From a candidate division WOR-3 bacterium (GTDB lineage: Bacteria; SDB-A), in NCBI GenBank assembly GCA_016934535.1, contig JAFGSQ010000023.1, positions 1 to 34,332 of the forward strand: DNA of 34,332 bases, given 5' to 3'. A model generated the notes under the pieces. That model had not been told where the DNA came from and ran no database searches. It saw only the letters and a program-made list of their open reading frames with translations. Positions 17,327 to 26,556 of this stretch are shown piece by piece (positions within the stretch are counted from its first letter, which is position 1; every line of letters starts with the position of its first letter). Both the position numbers and the translations under genes were made by a program.

Positions 17327-17592
17327 GAAAAGTTTTAAAAATCGTCAACAAACTCGGGATTCACGCCAGACCTGCCGCTGTTTTGGTAAAAATAGCGAAT
17401 GCTTATGACTGCGATGTATTTTTCGAAAAGGACGGAATGAGGGTCAACGGGAAGAGCGTTCTCGACCTGATGATTCTTGCCGCTCCAAAAGGGACAGAGA
17501 TATCAGTTGAAACGGTTGGAGAAGGGGAAAAGGAGTGCATGGGTGAAATTGAAGAAATTTTCGCGAGAGGTTTTGACGAAGAAATAGAATGA
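17323..17592 (+). CDS. ptsH: Phosphocarrier protein HPr
   Basis: An 89-residue HPr, the small phosphocarrier of the PEP:sugar phosphotransferase system. The active-site His14 sits in GIHARPAAVL, and a serine (Ser45, in GKSVLDLMILAA) occupies the position that is phosphorylated by HPr kinase in some bacteria. It overlaps the ABC ATPase by 4 bases and ptsI by 4 bases (17589-17592). The genes ABC ATPase, HPr and EI are therefore one tightly coupled unit. No HPr kinase or EII gene is nearby, so HPr could be regulatory rather than a transport carrier; whether Ser45 is used cannot be read from sequence. Confidence 0.94.
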   Translation: MRKVLKIVNKLGIHARPAAVLVKIANAYDCDVFFEKDGMRVNGKSVLDLMILAAPKGTEISVETVGEGEKECMGEIEEIFARGFDEEIE

Positions 17593-19343
17593 CACAGAAA
17601 AAGGAAAAAATCTTAAAAGGAATACCAGTCAGCGCCGGTGTAGCTATAGGCAAGTCTAACGTCTATAAAATACTTAAAAAGCGCGAGGAGTTCGTGTCCC
17701 GCCCTAGAATTGAATCCGATCAAGTAGGAACAGAAATCGGAAAACTGCTGCGCTCGGTATCGCAGGCTAAGGCGACATTGAACCATCACAGATCTCGATT
17801 GACAGGCAGGACGAGTAATTACCACCTCGGAATATTCGAGTTTCAGTCATTTCTTCTTGAAGACGAATCATATATTGGAGCGATCAAAAAACTTATTGAG
17901 GAAAAACAGATTACCGCCGGTGAAGCTATTTGGACTGTTACAGATGAATTGGCCAAAAAATTAAAACAGACATTCGAAGATATCAAAGACGTTGGCAATT
18001 TGATTTTTTCAGGTCTTTCAGATTCGGAAAATTTCCATCTATCGATAGCCAATCCTGATGAACCGTTTATTTTCATCTGCGATATACTGGCGCCTTCCAT
18101 GATAATTTACCTTTTTGAAAGCAAGGTATCCGGAATTATCACGGAATTCGGAGGAAAGACTTCTCACGCAGTGATATTGTCCGAAAGCCTCGGTGTACCG
18201 GTTATAGTCAACGCAAAAAAAATTACTGAAACAGCCAAAAACGACGATGTTGTGGGAATGGAGGGGGGATGCGGCAAAATTGTCTTGAACCCCTCCGAGT
18301 TCAGAATAAAGGCATACAAAAGACTTCAGGTATGGAACGGAAAATACAAGACGATAATATTGAAAAAAGCGAAAAATAAAGCCGAGACCAAAGACAGCTT
18401 TAAAGTCAAAGTAATGGCGAATATTGAAATTGTCTCTGAGATTACCCAAGCTGTTGAACAGGGAGCTGAAGGAATAGGCCTTTACAGAACGGAGTTTATC
18501 TTTCTGGATAACCCGCATTATTTACCGACTCACAGGGAGCAGTTTAAAATATACAAAGAGGTTATTTCGATGATGAACGGCTTGCCGGTAATTTTCAGAA
18601 TCGCGGATTTGGGGTCGGATAAAATACCGTTTTATCTCGAGAGCCACCGGAAAATATGGAGGGAAGAAATGAATCCCGCTCTCGGTTACAGAGGAATTAG
18701 ACTAATGCACGAAAATTACAAAGAATTAATACTTCCCCAATTAAAAGCTCTTTTGAGAGCTTCGGCATACGGACCGGTGAAAATTATGCTTCCCATGGTC
18801 TCCCTTGTGAATGAGGTAAAAGAGTTTATCGAGAAAACAGATGAGGCTATGGATGAACTTGGGAATGAAGCTCCTTCAAAGAAACCTCAGCTTGGCATCA
18901 TGCTTGAAACTCCTGTATCGATATTGATGATGGAAAAATTTCTGCCTTATGTTGATTTTTTTTCGATCGGAACGAACGATCTCACGCAGTACACTCTCGC
19001 TGTGGACAGAGACAACCCTCAAGTCGGGTATATCTGGGATCATATGCACCCGGGAGTTCTTCAGCTTGTGAAGAGGGCAATCGACATTGCCAACAAAGCA
19101 AAAAAAGAGATCAGCATTTGCGGAGAATCCGCGGGAGATCCTTTTGCGGCGGCTGTTTTTGTAGGTTTCGGGCTTAAAAATTTAAGCGTTTCGGCTTTAA
19201 AAGTAGCAGTCACAAAACACTATATCAGACAATGGACAAAGAAAGAACTCGATGAGATAGCTTCGGAGGTTCTGGCAATGGATTCGTCTGAAGATGTCAA
19301 ACAATACGTTAAAAGGACGGTGAAGGTTGGCTTATCAGGGTAA
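17589..19343 (+). CDS. ptsI: PTS enzyme I (phosphoenolpyruvate-protein phosphotransferase)
   Basis: Enzyme I (584 residues) autophosphorylates with PEP and passes phosphate to HPr. The swivelling phosphohistidine domain has GGKTSHAVILSESLGVP with active-site His193. The C-terminal PEP-binding barrel shows GIGLYRTEFIFLD, MNPALGYRGIRL, KIMLPMVSL, GIMLETPVS, FFSIGTNDLTQYTLAVDRDNP and the catalytic cysteine C511 in SICGESAGDPF. The domain order and length are normal for EI. It overlaps HPr by 4 bases. The likely start of the next gene is 7 bases beyond its stop. Confidence 0.96.
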   Translation: MTQKKEKILKGIPVSAGVAIGKSNVYKILKKREEFVSRPRIESDQVGTEIGKLLRSVSQAKATLNHHRSRLTGRTSNYHLGIFEFQSFLLEDESYIGAIKKLIEEKQITAGEAIWTVTDELAKKLKQTFEDIKDVGNLIFSGLSDSENFHLSIANPDEPFIFICDILAPSMIIYLFESKVSGIITEFGGKTSHAVILSESLGVPVIVNAKKITETAKNDDVVGMEGGCGKIVLNPSEFRIKAYKRLQVWNGKYKTIILKKAKNKAETKDSFKVKVMANIEIVSEITQAVEQGAEGIGLYRTEFIFLDNPHYLPTHREQFKIYKEVISMMNGLPVIFRIADLGSDKIPFYLESHRKIWREEMNPALGYRGIRLMHENYKELILPQLKALLRASAYGPVKIMLPMVSLVNEVKEFIEKTDEAMDELGNEAPSKKPQLGIMLETPVSILMMEKFLPYVDFFSIGTNDLTQYTLAVDRDNPQVGYIWDHMHPGVLQLVKRAIDIANKAKKEISICGESAGDPFAAAVFVGFGLKNLSVSALKVAVTKHYIRQWTKKELDEIASEVLAMDSSEDVKQYVKRTVKVGLSG

Positions 19344-19350
19344 TAAGATT

Positions 19351-20331
19351 ATGTGGGACTGGATCAACGCTTGGCCCGTGGACTTAAAAAAGGGGTATTT
19401 TAAAACCGGCGAATTAGAGTTAACCGGCATTGGTTCAGTCATTTTTTGGGGTATGGGCGGATCCGGGATGGTTGGGAAAATAATGGCTGATATGTCTTCT
19501 GAAATGGGTTCCAAGCCAGTGTTCTCCTCAGGGGGGTACTCGTTGCCTAATTGGATTTCAGAAGACGACCTTTTTATACCCGTGAGTTATTCAGGAAACA
19601 CAGAGGAAACGCTTGAGTCGTTTGACAAGGCTGTTTTAAAAAGGGTTAGGTTGATCAGCATGTCGTCGGGAGGAAAACTCGCTCAAAGAGCTGGTGCAAA
19701 CAATTTTATAAACCTTCCGCTTCAGGAGGGAAGAGCGCCGAGAGCCGATTTGCCCGAGATGCTGGGAATATCCCTGAGTATCTGTGAAAAAGCCGGTGTT
19801 TTTTATTCGATGGCGGATAAGCTTGAAAGGGCTGTCTCCAGTGCGGTTTCTGTTCTTGAAGAGAGAAAAAGAGAGATTAAAGAATTGGCCCAAAAAACCT
19901 TTGGTTCCAACTTATACATTATCGCCCCGGAAAAGATGAAAAGCGTCTCCTACAGGTGGGTATGCCAGATAAACGAAAATTCAAAAAAAAGAGCGCAAGG
20001 GTTATGGCTACCGGAGATGAATCATAATTTTGTCGTCGGCGGGGTGCCCGAGAATTCAGTTTTCATTTATCTCGTCCAGAAAATATCGGATGATGAAAAA
20101 AATCAAAAGAGGCGTCAAGGAACTTCAGCCCTTATGAAAGAAATGGCTGAAAATTTTACCTTTTTCGAGATCGAGCTCGCAGGGGAGGATTATTTTTCCT
20201 CCTACGTGGAATCTCTTGTCTGTGGCGACCTCTACAGCTATTTTTTGGCTGAGTTTTTGGATGTTGATCCTTTGCCCATTTCCGCTATCGACAAGCTGAA
20301 ATCATTTATGATCTCCGGGGCACAAAGATGA
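19351..20331 (+). CDS. Bifunctional phosphoglucose/phosphomannose isomerase (SIS domain)
   Basis: A 326-residue SIS-fold sugar-phosphate isomerase of the archaeal/Aquifex-type PGI/PMI family, interconverting glucose-6-P or mannose-6-P with fructose-6-P. Diagnostic segments are WGMGGSGMVG, VSYSGNTEETL, LPLQEGRAPRADLPEMLG (the signature loop of this family) and the C-terminal PEMNHNFVVG. I choose the ATG at 19351; a TTG at 19327 in the same frame overlaps ptsI and has its purine-rich sequence directly against it, with no spacer. It shares a 4-base overlap with the nucleotidyltransferase. It lies in the operon after ptsI, which suits sugar-phosphate entry to glycolysis or to nucleotide-sugar synthesis. 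Preference for glucose- over mannose-phosphate cannot be read from sequence. Confidence 0.85.
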   Translation: MWDWINAWPVDLKKGYFKTGELELTGIGSVIFWGMGGSGMVGKIMADMSSEMGSKPVFSSGGYSLPNWISEDDLFIPVSYSGNTEETLESFDKAVLKRVRLISMSSGGKLAQRAGANNFINLPLQEGRAPRADLPEMLGISLSICEKAGVFYSMADKLERAVSSAVSVLEERKREIKELAQKTFGSNLYIIAPEKMKSVSYRWVCQINENSKKRAQGLWLPEMNHNFVVGGVPENSVFIYLVQKISDDEKNQKRRQGTSALMKEMAENFTFFEIELAGEDYFSSYVESLVCGDLYSYFLAEFLDVDPLPISAIDKLKSFMISGAQR

Positions 20332-21299
20332 GGGTTTTGATTCCGGCCGCTGGAGTCGGAAAGAGGCTTCAACCCCACACTTTCACGTTGCCCAAAGTGC
20401 TGTTGAGGTTAGCGGGAAAACCGATGATCGCGCATATTATGGATATCGCGGAAAAGATCGAACCGGAAGAGGTCGTCATCGTAGTCGGATACAAGAGTGA
20501 AATCATAAAAAAATATCTTTCCAGGTATGAGAAAAGATTCAAGCTTCTTTTTGTAGATCAACAAGAAATGCTGGGGCTCGGTCACGCTGTTTACATAACA
20601 GGAGACAGCGACAAGGACACTTTGATAATCCTTGGCGACACCATATTCAGATTCGACCTCAAACAGGTTGTAAAATCTGCAGGAAATTCAATCGGTGTGG
20701 CTCAGGTCCAGGATCCTAGACGTTTCGGGGTCGTGGAATTAAATGAAGACAAAACCGTGAAAAGACTGGTCGAAAAGCCGGCGAATCCCACTTCAAATTT
20801 GGCAATAGTGGGATTATACAGGATTAGAGATTTCCACGATCTGTACAATTCCTTGCGTCATTTGATCGAAAGCGGAAAAAAAACATCGGGAGAAATTCAG
20901 CTTACTGACGCGCTTGAAAAAATGGTCGAAGATGGTAAAAGAATAGGCGTTTTCGGTATCGATCAGTGGCTTGACTGCGGAAAACCGGAGACCCTGCTTT
21001 CGACTCAAGCTTTTTTACTCGGTGAAAACACCCAAAGGCATTCAATCCCTACAAGCTCGGTCTTGGAGCCAGTTTTTATCTCCAAAGGGGCGGTGATACA
21101 AAACTCGGTTATTGGCCCAAACGTCGATGTGGGGGAAAATTGCGTGATAAAAAACTGTGTAATCAGAGACGCGATCATAGGCATGAATTCTGTAATCTCC
21201 GACTCGCTTCTCGAAAGATCTATTGTAGGCGACAACAGTAGAATAGAAGGTCATTTCAAAAAAATCCAGATTTGCAAAAATTCTGAAGTCATATTTTAA
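20328..21299 (+). CDS. NDP-sugar pyrophosphorylase (nucleotidyltransferase with left-handed beta-helix)
   Basis: A 323-residue nucleotidyltransferase. The N-terminal nucleotide loop is [20 protein letters not shown], followed by a Rossmann-like catalytic domain with [10 protein letters not shown] and GLYRI; the C-terminal part has imperfect hexapeptides ([21 protein letters not shown], described in order: [10 protein letters not shown] then [15 protein letters not shown]) forming a left-handed beta-helix. It resembles glucose-1-phosphate thymidylyltransferase / mannose-1-phosphate guanylyltransferase-like enzymes, making an NDP-sugar from NTP and sugar-1-phosphate. The nucleotide and sugar are not certain. 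It overlaps PGI/PMI by 4 bases (ATGA). The combination of isomerase and pyrophosphorylase suggests supply of activated sugars for surface polysaccharide. Confidence 0.88.
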   Translation: MRVLIPAAGVGKRLQPHTFTLPKVLLRLAGKPMIAHIMDIAEKIEPEEVVIVVGYKSEIIKKYLSRYEKRFKLLFVDQQEMLGLGHAVYITGDSDKDTLIILGDTIFRFDLKQVVKSAGNSIGVAQVQDPRRFGVVELNEDKTVKRLVEKPANPTSNLAIVGLYRIRDFHDLYNSLRHLIESGKKTSGEIQLTDALEKMVEDGKRIGVFGIDQWLDCGKPETLLSTQAFLLGENTQRHSIPTSSVLEPVFISKGAVIQNSVIGPNVDVGENCVIKNCVIRDAIIGMNSVISDSLLERSIVGDNSRIEGHFKKIQICKNSEVIF

Positions 21300-21310
21300 A
21301 GAGAGGAACA

Positions 21311-22441
21311 ATGGAAAAATATCTTTTTACATCTGAATCCGTTACGGAGGGACACCCTGACAAGCTGTGCGATCAAATTTCAGACGCAATATTGGACGGC
21401 GTTCTCACCAAAGATCATGATGGCAGGGTCGCCTGCGAGACATTGACCACCACGGGTCTTATAATGATAGTCGGAGAAATAACGACATCGGCTTATGTCG
21501 AATTTCAACAGATAGCAAGAAAAGTGGTCATGGAAGCCGGATACGATGACCCGAAATACGGTTTTGACTATGAATCTTGCGCGGTGATGTCTTCAATTCA
21601 CAATCAGACCCAGGACATCGCGACTGGCGTGGACACCGGCGGAGCAGGAGATCAGGGAATGATGTTCGGTTTCGCTTGCAAAGAAACAAAAGAGCTGATG
21701 CCCCTTCCCATAATGCTCGCTCATAAATTGACCAGGAGATTAGCCGAGGTTAGAAAGACCACAAAAGGATGCCGGGTTTGGCCCGACGGAAAATCTCAGG
21801 TGACGGTAGAATACAACAAAGAACGAAAACCCGTGCGCATAGATACGGTAGTCGTGAGCACCCAGCATAGTGCTGATTTCAAAAAAGCGGAGTTGGATGA
21901 TTTTATTAGAAACGAAGTTATATTTAAAACTCTACCAATGGAAATGATCGACAATGACATGAAAATATTCATCAATCCTACGGGTAAGTTTGTAAACGGC
22001 GGTCCAGCAGCGGATTCCGGTCTTACGGGTAGAAAGATAATGGTCGACACATACGGAGGATACGCAAGACACGGAGGGGGAGCTTTTTCCGGTAAAGACC
22101 CGACCAAAGTCGACAGAAGCGGAGCTTACATGGCCCGTTATCTGGCTAAAAATGTCGTCGCGGCAGGTTTGGCAGAAAAGTGTGAGATTCAGATTGCCTA
22201 CGCCATCGGAATCGCGAGGCCGGTATCTGTTTTCATAGAGACTTTCGGCACGGGTAAGACCCCAGATGAGGAAATAGCGAAAAAAATTCAGGAGATTGTG
22301 GATTTGACACCTCAAGGTATAATCCAGAGGTTTAAATTGACGAGACCGATTTACAGGAATACCTCCGTCTACGGCCATTTCGGGAGGGAAAACGAAGGTT
22401 TCCCATGGGAAGTTATAGACCTCGTCAAGGATCTGAAATAG
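21311..22441 (+). CDS. metK: S-adenosylmethionine synthetase
   Basis: Makes S-adenosylmethionine from methionine and ATP (376 residues, normal length is about 380-400). Core motifs are [30 protein letters not shown], the potassium/ATP-binding region, and [26 protein letters not shown] lies shortly before the ATG. It follows the nucleotidyltransferase by 11 bases and precedes the sensor kinase by 9 bases, in the same direction. I see no SAM riboswitch in the very short leader. A housekeeping gene, co-transcribed with the neighbours by position. Confidence 0.97.
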   Translation: MEKYLFTSESVTEGHPDKLCDQISDAILDGVLTKDHDGRVACETLTTTGLIMIVGEITTSAYVEFQQIARKVVMEAGYDDPKYGFDYESCAVMSSIHNQTQDIATGVDTGGAGDQGMMFGFACKETKELMPLPIMLAHKLTRRLAEVRKTTKGCRVWPDGKSQVTVEYNKERKPVRIDTVVVSTQHSADFKKAELDDFIRNEVIFKTLPMEMIDNDMKIFINPTGKFVNGGPAADSGLTGRKIMVDTYGGYARHGGGAFSGKDPTKVDRSGAYMARYLAKNVVAAGLAEKCEIQIAYAIGIARPVSVFIETFGTGKTPDEEIAKKIQEIVDLTPQGIIQRFKLTRPIYRNTSVYGHFGRENEGFPWEVIDLVKDLK

Positions 22442-22450
22442 ATTGCAAAA

Positions 22451-23986
22451 GTGAAATATGCGTCCGGGATAAGATTCTTTATTATAGTAATAACCGCCGG
22501 GCTTTCTCTTACTTGTGTCGCTTCTGTCGTTCTGATTGACAGATCAATCGCTTTAGCGAGAGAATCAATTTCGTTTTCAATCGACGCCGAAATGGAGACC
22601 CTTGAAAGATATTTAGTCGAAACAGGCTCCGATGATCTCTCTTTTGGGAGATCTTATTTCGATTTTATATCCAAGGACAGTTCACTCTTGATCGGTGAAA
22701 ATGCCTTTGTCTCAAGCGTCAACCTGCCCGACGGGAGTAAAATTTACTTCGGTAGAAGCGCTGAGGATTTTGAAAAGATCAACTTTTACAAAAATACAAT
22801 AATCGCAGCTCTTGCGGGTATAGTTGTCCTATCGCTTATCTCGGTCGTTTTATTCACCAGAGAGAATGTGATGAAACCTTTTAAAATCATGGGAGACCTC
22901 ACTGGTACTTCACCGGAGCCTGAGGAACTCATAGAAAATATGAGAAGCATCATCAACGATCTCGAAGAAAAGAAAAATGAACTTGAAAATCTGTATTCGG
23001 CGGAAAAAAACAAAGCGAGGGATCTCGCTCTGAGAAGCCGAGCAGTGATTCAAAGTCTTGAAGCTGGAATAATTGACGTCGATGCTGAAGCCAACATAAT
23101 ACAAGCAAATCAAGGTTTTTTTAATATCTCGGGAGAACATGAACTGAGCGGAAATTTAATAAATTCTCGGGTTGGAGAAAATATAAAAAGCGCGATATTC
23201 GACTGTCTGAAGGATAAAAAATCAACCAAATCGAGACTGGAAATCAGAGGAAGGATAATTGATGAAATTGTTTCGCCTGTCCTCGAATCAGAGAGAATAG
23301 TCGGAGCCGTCGCCGTTTTTTACGATATTACAGACACTGTCCTGCTCGAGAGAATGCTGTCGACGAGGGAAAAAATGCTTTCTCTGTCCGAAATATCTGC
23401 AGGGGTGTCTCATGAATTCAGAAACTCCGCCGGAGTCCTGATCGCTTTAGCGAGCGCTATATACCAGAAGCAAAGCGACGAAAACGCGAAAATGCTTCTC
23501 GAAGAAACCAAATCCCTGGTTGGTATAATAGAAAATTTTTCTGAGCTCGCCCGGAAAAAAGATAAATCTTTCGCCGAATTCGACCTGAAAAAAATGACGG
23601 ATGAAATAAAAAAATACTACAATTGGAATTTCAAAACAGACATCAGACATTTCATGTTCATGGGTGATAGAGATTTGATCCGAAGAGCTCTAATAAATGT
23701 CTTGCAGAATTCCGTTGAAGCTTCAAGAAACAGGGAATCGGAAATTTTAGTCAAAGCTGATAAACTGAACAGCTGGCAGAGAATCGAGATCACCGACAAG
23801 GCCGGAGGGATGAATGATGAAGATTTGGAAAAAATCAAAGCTCCATTTTTTTCTTCAAAAAAGGAAGGGATCGGCTTGGGACTTTCTATTGTCGAGAAAA
23901 TAATGCAAATGCACAAGGGATCTCTTGAAATAAAAAACTTTGATGGAGGTTTGAAAGTTACGATGTCCTGGAGCTGCGGTGAGTAA
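22451..23986 (+). CDS. Membrane sensor histidine kinase of an NtrC-type two-component system
   Basis: A 511-residue kinase. Two transmembrane segments (about residues 7-29 and 115-136) flank a small extracytoplasmic sensor region of about 85 residues. A coiled linker and a PAS domain (about 195-300) follow. The phosphoacceptor is His321 in GVSHEFRNSAG, and the ATPase domain shows NVLQNSVEASR, TDKAGGMND and GIGLGLSIVEKI. It starts at a GTG at 22451 with no clear ribosome site. The stop overlaps the response-regulator start by 8 bases (23979-23986), so kinase and regulator are coupled. The HEFRN motif fits NtrB-type kinases that pair with sigma54 activators. Signal unknown. Confidence 0.93.
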   Translation: MKYASGIRFFIIVITAGLSLTCVASVVLIDRSIALARESISFSIDAEMETLERYLVETGSDDLSFGRSYFDFISKDSSLLIGENAFVSSVNLPDGSKIYFGRSAEDFEKINFYKNTIIAALAGIVVLSLISVVLFTRENVMKPFKIMGDLTGTSPEPEELIENMRSIINDLEEKKNELENLYSAEKNKARDLALRSRAVIQSLEAGIIDVDAEANIIQANQGFFNISGEHELSGNLINSRVGENIKSAIFDCLKDKKSTKSRLEIRGRIIDEIVSPVLESERIVGAVAVFYDITDTVLLERMLSTREKMLSLSEISAGVSHEFRNSAGVLIALASAIYQKQSDENAKMLLEETKSLVGIIENFSELARKKDKSFAEFDLKKMTDEIKKYYNWNFKTDIRHFMFMGDRDLIRRALINVLQNSVEASRNRESEILVKADKLNSWQRIEITDKAGGMNDEDLEKIKAPFFSSKKEGIGLGLSIVEKIMQMHKGSLEIKNFDGGLKVTMSWSCGE

Positions 23987-25289
23987 AATTTTAATTGTTG
24001 AAGACAAGAAAAATTTAAGAATAGCTCTGAGTAACTTCCTCAAGGAAAACGATTTTGTTGTCTCAGAAACGGATGGCGTCGAAACTGCAAAAAACATTCT
24101 TGACAGGGAGTTTTTTCAAGCGGCTGTTATCGACATAAGACTGTCTGACGGGAACGGACTCGAAATCCTGGATTTTATCAGAAATTCAAAAAAAGACCTG
24201 ATAGTCATCATGATGAGCGCTTACGGAGACATACCAGTGGCGGTTTCAGCTATAAAAAAAGGCGCGAAAGACTTTGTCACAAAACCTTTTGAACCCATGG
24301 AATTGCTTCAAATTTTGCAAAGAGAGATTTCCCTTTCTGCTGTTGGAAAAGAGAATCCGATGGAAATGTCTGAAACGGTGGGGACATCAAAACTATGGCT
24401 TGATGTACTTAAGCTCGCCAGGGATGTCGCGAAAATAGACAGTACAGTTTTGATTTCGGGTGAAACAGGATCGGGAAAAGAAGTTGTCGCCCGTTATATT
24501 CACCTAAACAGCAAAAGGGCAAAAGCGCCTTTTATCCCTGTAAACTGCGCCGCCCTGCCGAAAGAACTCGTCGAGAGCGAGCTTTTTGGAGCCGAGGCGG
24601 GGGCGTACACCGGGGCGGAAAGAGCGAGGACAGGAAAATTCGAATCAGCTCACGGAGGCACGATATTTTTAGACGAAATAGGCGATCTTTCGGATGAAGC
24701 ACAGGCAAAGATATTGCGAATACTCGAGACAAAAAAAGTGCAAAGGCTTGGAAGTTCGACGCCGATAGAAGTTGACACAAGAATAATTTCAGCGACAAAT
24801 AAAAATCTGAGCGAAGAGATAAAAAGAGGGAGGTTCAGGGAAGACCTTTTTTACAGAATTTCGGTTTTTCCTATAGAAGTTCCGCCACTCAGAGACAGGC
24901 CTGAAGATATTTCAAGCATAGCGAAATACCTGATAGGCAAAATAGCTTCAAAACTTGAAAGAGATTTCGATGATGAAATTCCGAGTCCTGTTCTTGACAG
25001 GCTTGTCTCCCATGATTGGCCTGGAAACGTCAGAGAACTGTCAAATGTAATGGAGAGAGCCATGATACTTTCGGGCGGAAGAGTTATAGACCCTGAAAAG
25101 ATTTTTATACCGGAAAAGGAAAGAGAGTCTGATATTCACAGAGCGGTCATGGACAGAGAGAGAGAAATTATTGTAAAAGCTCTCAAGAAAACCGGATGGA
25201 ACAGAACGGAAGCCGCAAAAACACTCGGCATAAGCTACAGATCCTTGCTCGAGAAGATAAAAAAGTATAAAATAGTTAAAAAAACTTGA
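23979..25289 (+). CDS. Sigma54-dependent response regulator (NtrC family)
   Basis: A 436-residue transcriptional activator working with RNA polymerase sigma54. The receiver domain has phosphoacceptor D52 (AAVIDIRLSDGNG). The AAA+ domain contains Walker A GETGSGKE (161-168), the sigma54-contacting loop GAYTGA (208-213), a tyrosine variant of GAFTGA, the GTIFLDEIGDLS Walker B region and the ISATNKNLSEEI sensor region. The C-terminal Fis-type helix-turn-helix is NRTEAAKTLGISYRSLLEKI. It begins with GTG overlapping the kinase stop. It requires an rpoN gene elsewhere. Target promoters are not visible; I found no clean TGGCAC-N5-TTGC site in the intergenic regions. Confidence 0.95.
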   Translation: MSKILIVEDKKNLRIALSNFLKENDFVVSETDGVETAKNILDREFFQAAVIDIRLSDGNGLEILDFIRNSKKDLIVIMMSAYGDIPVAVSAIKKGAKDFVTKPFEPMELLQILQREISLSAVGKENPMEMSETVGTSKLWLDVLKLARDVAKIDSTVLISGETGSGKEVVARYIHLNSKRAKAPFIPVNCAALPKELVESELFGAEAGAYTGAERARTGKFESAHGGTIFLDEIGDLSDEAQAKILRILETKKVQRLGSSTPIEVDTRIISATNKNLSEEIKRGRFREDLFYRISVFPIEVPPLRDRPEDISSIAKYLIGKIASKLERDFDDEIPSPVLDRLVSHDWPGNVRELSNVMERAMILSGGRVIDPEKIFIPEKERESDIHRAVMDREREIIVKALKKTGWNRTEAAKTLGISYRSLLEKIKKYKIVKKT

Positions 25290-25344
25290 CAAGATTTGAT
25301 CTACGTGAAAAAATCTTCCGATTTAATATAAAACAGGAGATAAT

Positions 25345-25539
25345 ATGTCATATAAATGTGAAATTTGCGGGAAAGCACCGAGCGTTGGAAACAATGTCAG
25401 CCACGCGAACAATAGAACAAAGAGAAGATTCCTCCCGAATCTACAAAAGATCAAAGTGTTAGATCAAAAAGGGAAAACCGTAAAATTGTTGGTTTGTACT
25501 TCTTGCATAAAAGCAGGAAAAGTCAATAAATCTCAATAG
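25345..25539 (+). CDS. rpmB: 50S ribosomal protein L28
   Basis: A 64-residue ribosomal protein of the zinc-ribbon (CEIC...CTSC) type, with the family's [21 protein letters not shown] segment. AGGAG lies 6 bases before its ATG. It sits alone between the response regulator (55 bases upstream) and the L,D-transpeptidase (9 bases downstream), without the usual rpmG or other ribosomal genes. A transcript could arise from read-through of the two-component operon. Confidence 0.96.
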   Translation: MSYKCEICGKAPSVGNNVSHANNRTKRRFLPNLQKIKVLDQKGKTVKLLVCTSCIKAGKVNKSQ

Positions 25540-25548
25540 ACTTACCCA

Positions 25549-26556
25549 ATGAGTTCCAGAATCAAGATTCTGGTTTTCGGTGTTTTTTTTGTCTTCCTCG
25601 AACTCTTCCTTTTAGCTCTAATCTCCTGTAACTACACCGCCTCTCAGACTGGGACAAACCGCCCTATAAGAGTAACAAGTTTTCAAACGGAAGACGGCGG
25701 ATTCAAAAGGTCTGTCTTTTACGGAAGAGATATAATCCAATCCGAGCTGATATATCCGCATCCAATTTGTACGGTTCCAAGTTACGCCGCTTTCCAAGTT
25801 AAACCTCTGACACCAGACGAGATTCTCGACGTTTCTTCCCTGCGTTCTCAAGGCTCTACAGAAGTCTCGATTTATACTTGCACCGATTCTTTCCGAATGT
25901 ACTTTGACGTCAAAGGAGGACAATTCGAGATTCCTTTCAACGGAATTGATTATTCCCCTTTAAGAATAGTCGTAAAACGCGGAGATCGGCAGGAAGAATT
26001 TATGCTGACCCTATATTCTGAGAGATGGATGGAGGTTTTTTGCGATTGGAATATTCAGTGCGCAATTCTTTGGGAAGGCGCGAGACCGAGGTATTGGACA
26101 ACAGTGTCCACTGGTAAAGACAACTGGACGAAAGCTGAGCACTGCAGAATATTCTCAAAAAGCCCGGTGGCTTATTTTGTGCTCAACAGAGCTCCCATGA
26201 GGTACTGGCTCGGATTCCAAGAAATTCACGGAACAATAAACGGCACCCACGCACCTCTTTCCGGTACATGGTGGAGGTTGGGAAGGCAGGGAAGCCACGG
26301 TTGTATAAGAAATCCACTTGCGGAGAACTTTTACGCTCTTCTCGACACAGGGCATAGGGTTGAGTTGCACTACAGCTATTCAGAGGGATTTTCTCTGAGA
26401 GAGATAAATCCAGCATGGGAATACATAGTTTTGGAACCCCTTGACACCCTTCAAGACACCATGTCGAATAAAGTATACACCGACGAAGCGAGAAAAAGGC
26501 TTTTACCGATTTTCAACGAAATAATTCAAAACGAGCGAAATCATTCAGATTTGTAA
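25549..26556 (+). CDS. L,D-transpeptidase-like lipoprotein (YkuD domain)
   Basis: A 335-residue protein with a signal peptide ending in the lipobox LISC (Cys27), so probably a lipoprotein anchored in the outer or inner membrane. The C-terminal YkuD domain has His227 in EIHGTINGT and the catalytic triad segment SHGCIRN with Cys252. Such enzymes crosslink peptidoglycan by 3-3 bonds or attach lipoproteins to it. The region between residues 60 and 200 is beta-rich and not recognised. It starts 9 bases after rpmB without a clear ribosome site. It ends 12 bases inside the convergent MATE gene, antisense. Assignment to the fold is strong; the exact reaction is inferred. Confidence 0.82.
   Translation: MSSRIKILVFGVFFVFLELFLLALISCNYTASQTGTNRPIRVTSFQTEDGGFKRSVFYGRDIIQSELIYPHPICTVPSYAAFQVKPLTPDEILDVSSLRSQGSTEVSIYTCTDSFRMYFDVKGGQFEIPFNGIDYSPLRIVVKRGDRQEEFMLTLYSERWMEVFCDWNIQCAILWEGARPRYWTTVSTGKDNWTKAEHCRIFSKSPVAYFVLNRAPMRYWLGFQEIHGTINGTHAPLSGTWWRLGRQGSHGCIRNPLAENFYALLDTGHRVELHYSYSEGFSLREINPAWEYIVLEPLDTLQDTMSNKVYTDEARKRLLPIFNEIIQNERNHSDL

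Noticed and set aside
25286-25329. TTGACA and TAATAT before rpmB as a promoter
   Set aside because: The two boxes are separated by 32 bases, far beyond the 16-18 needed; TTGACA overlaps the response-regulator stop codon.
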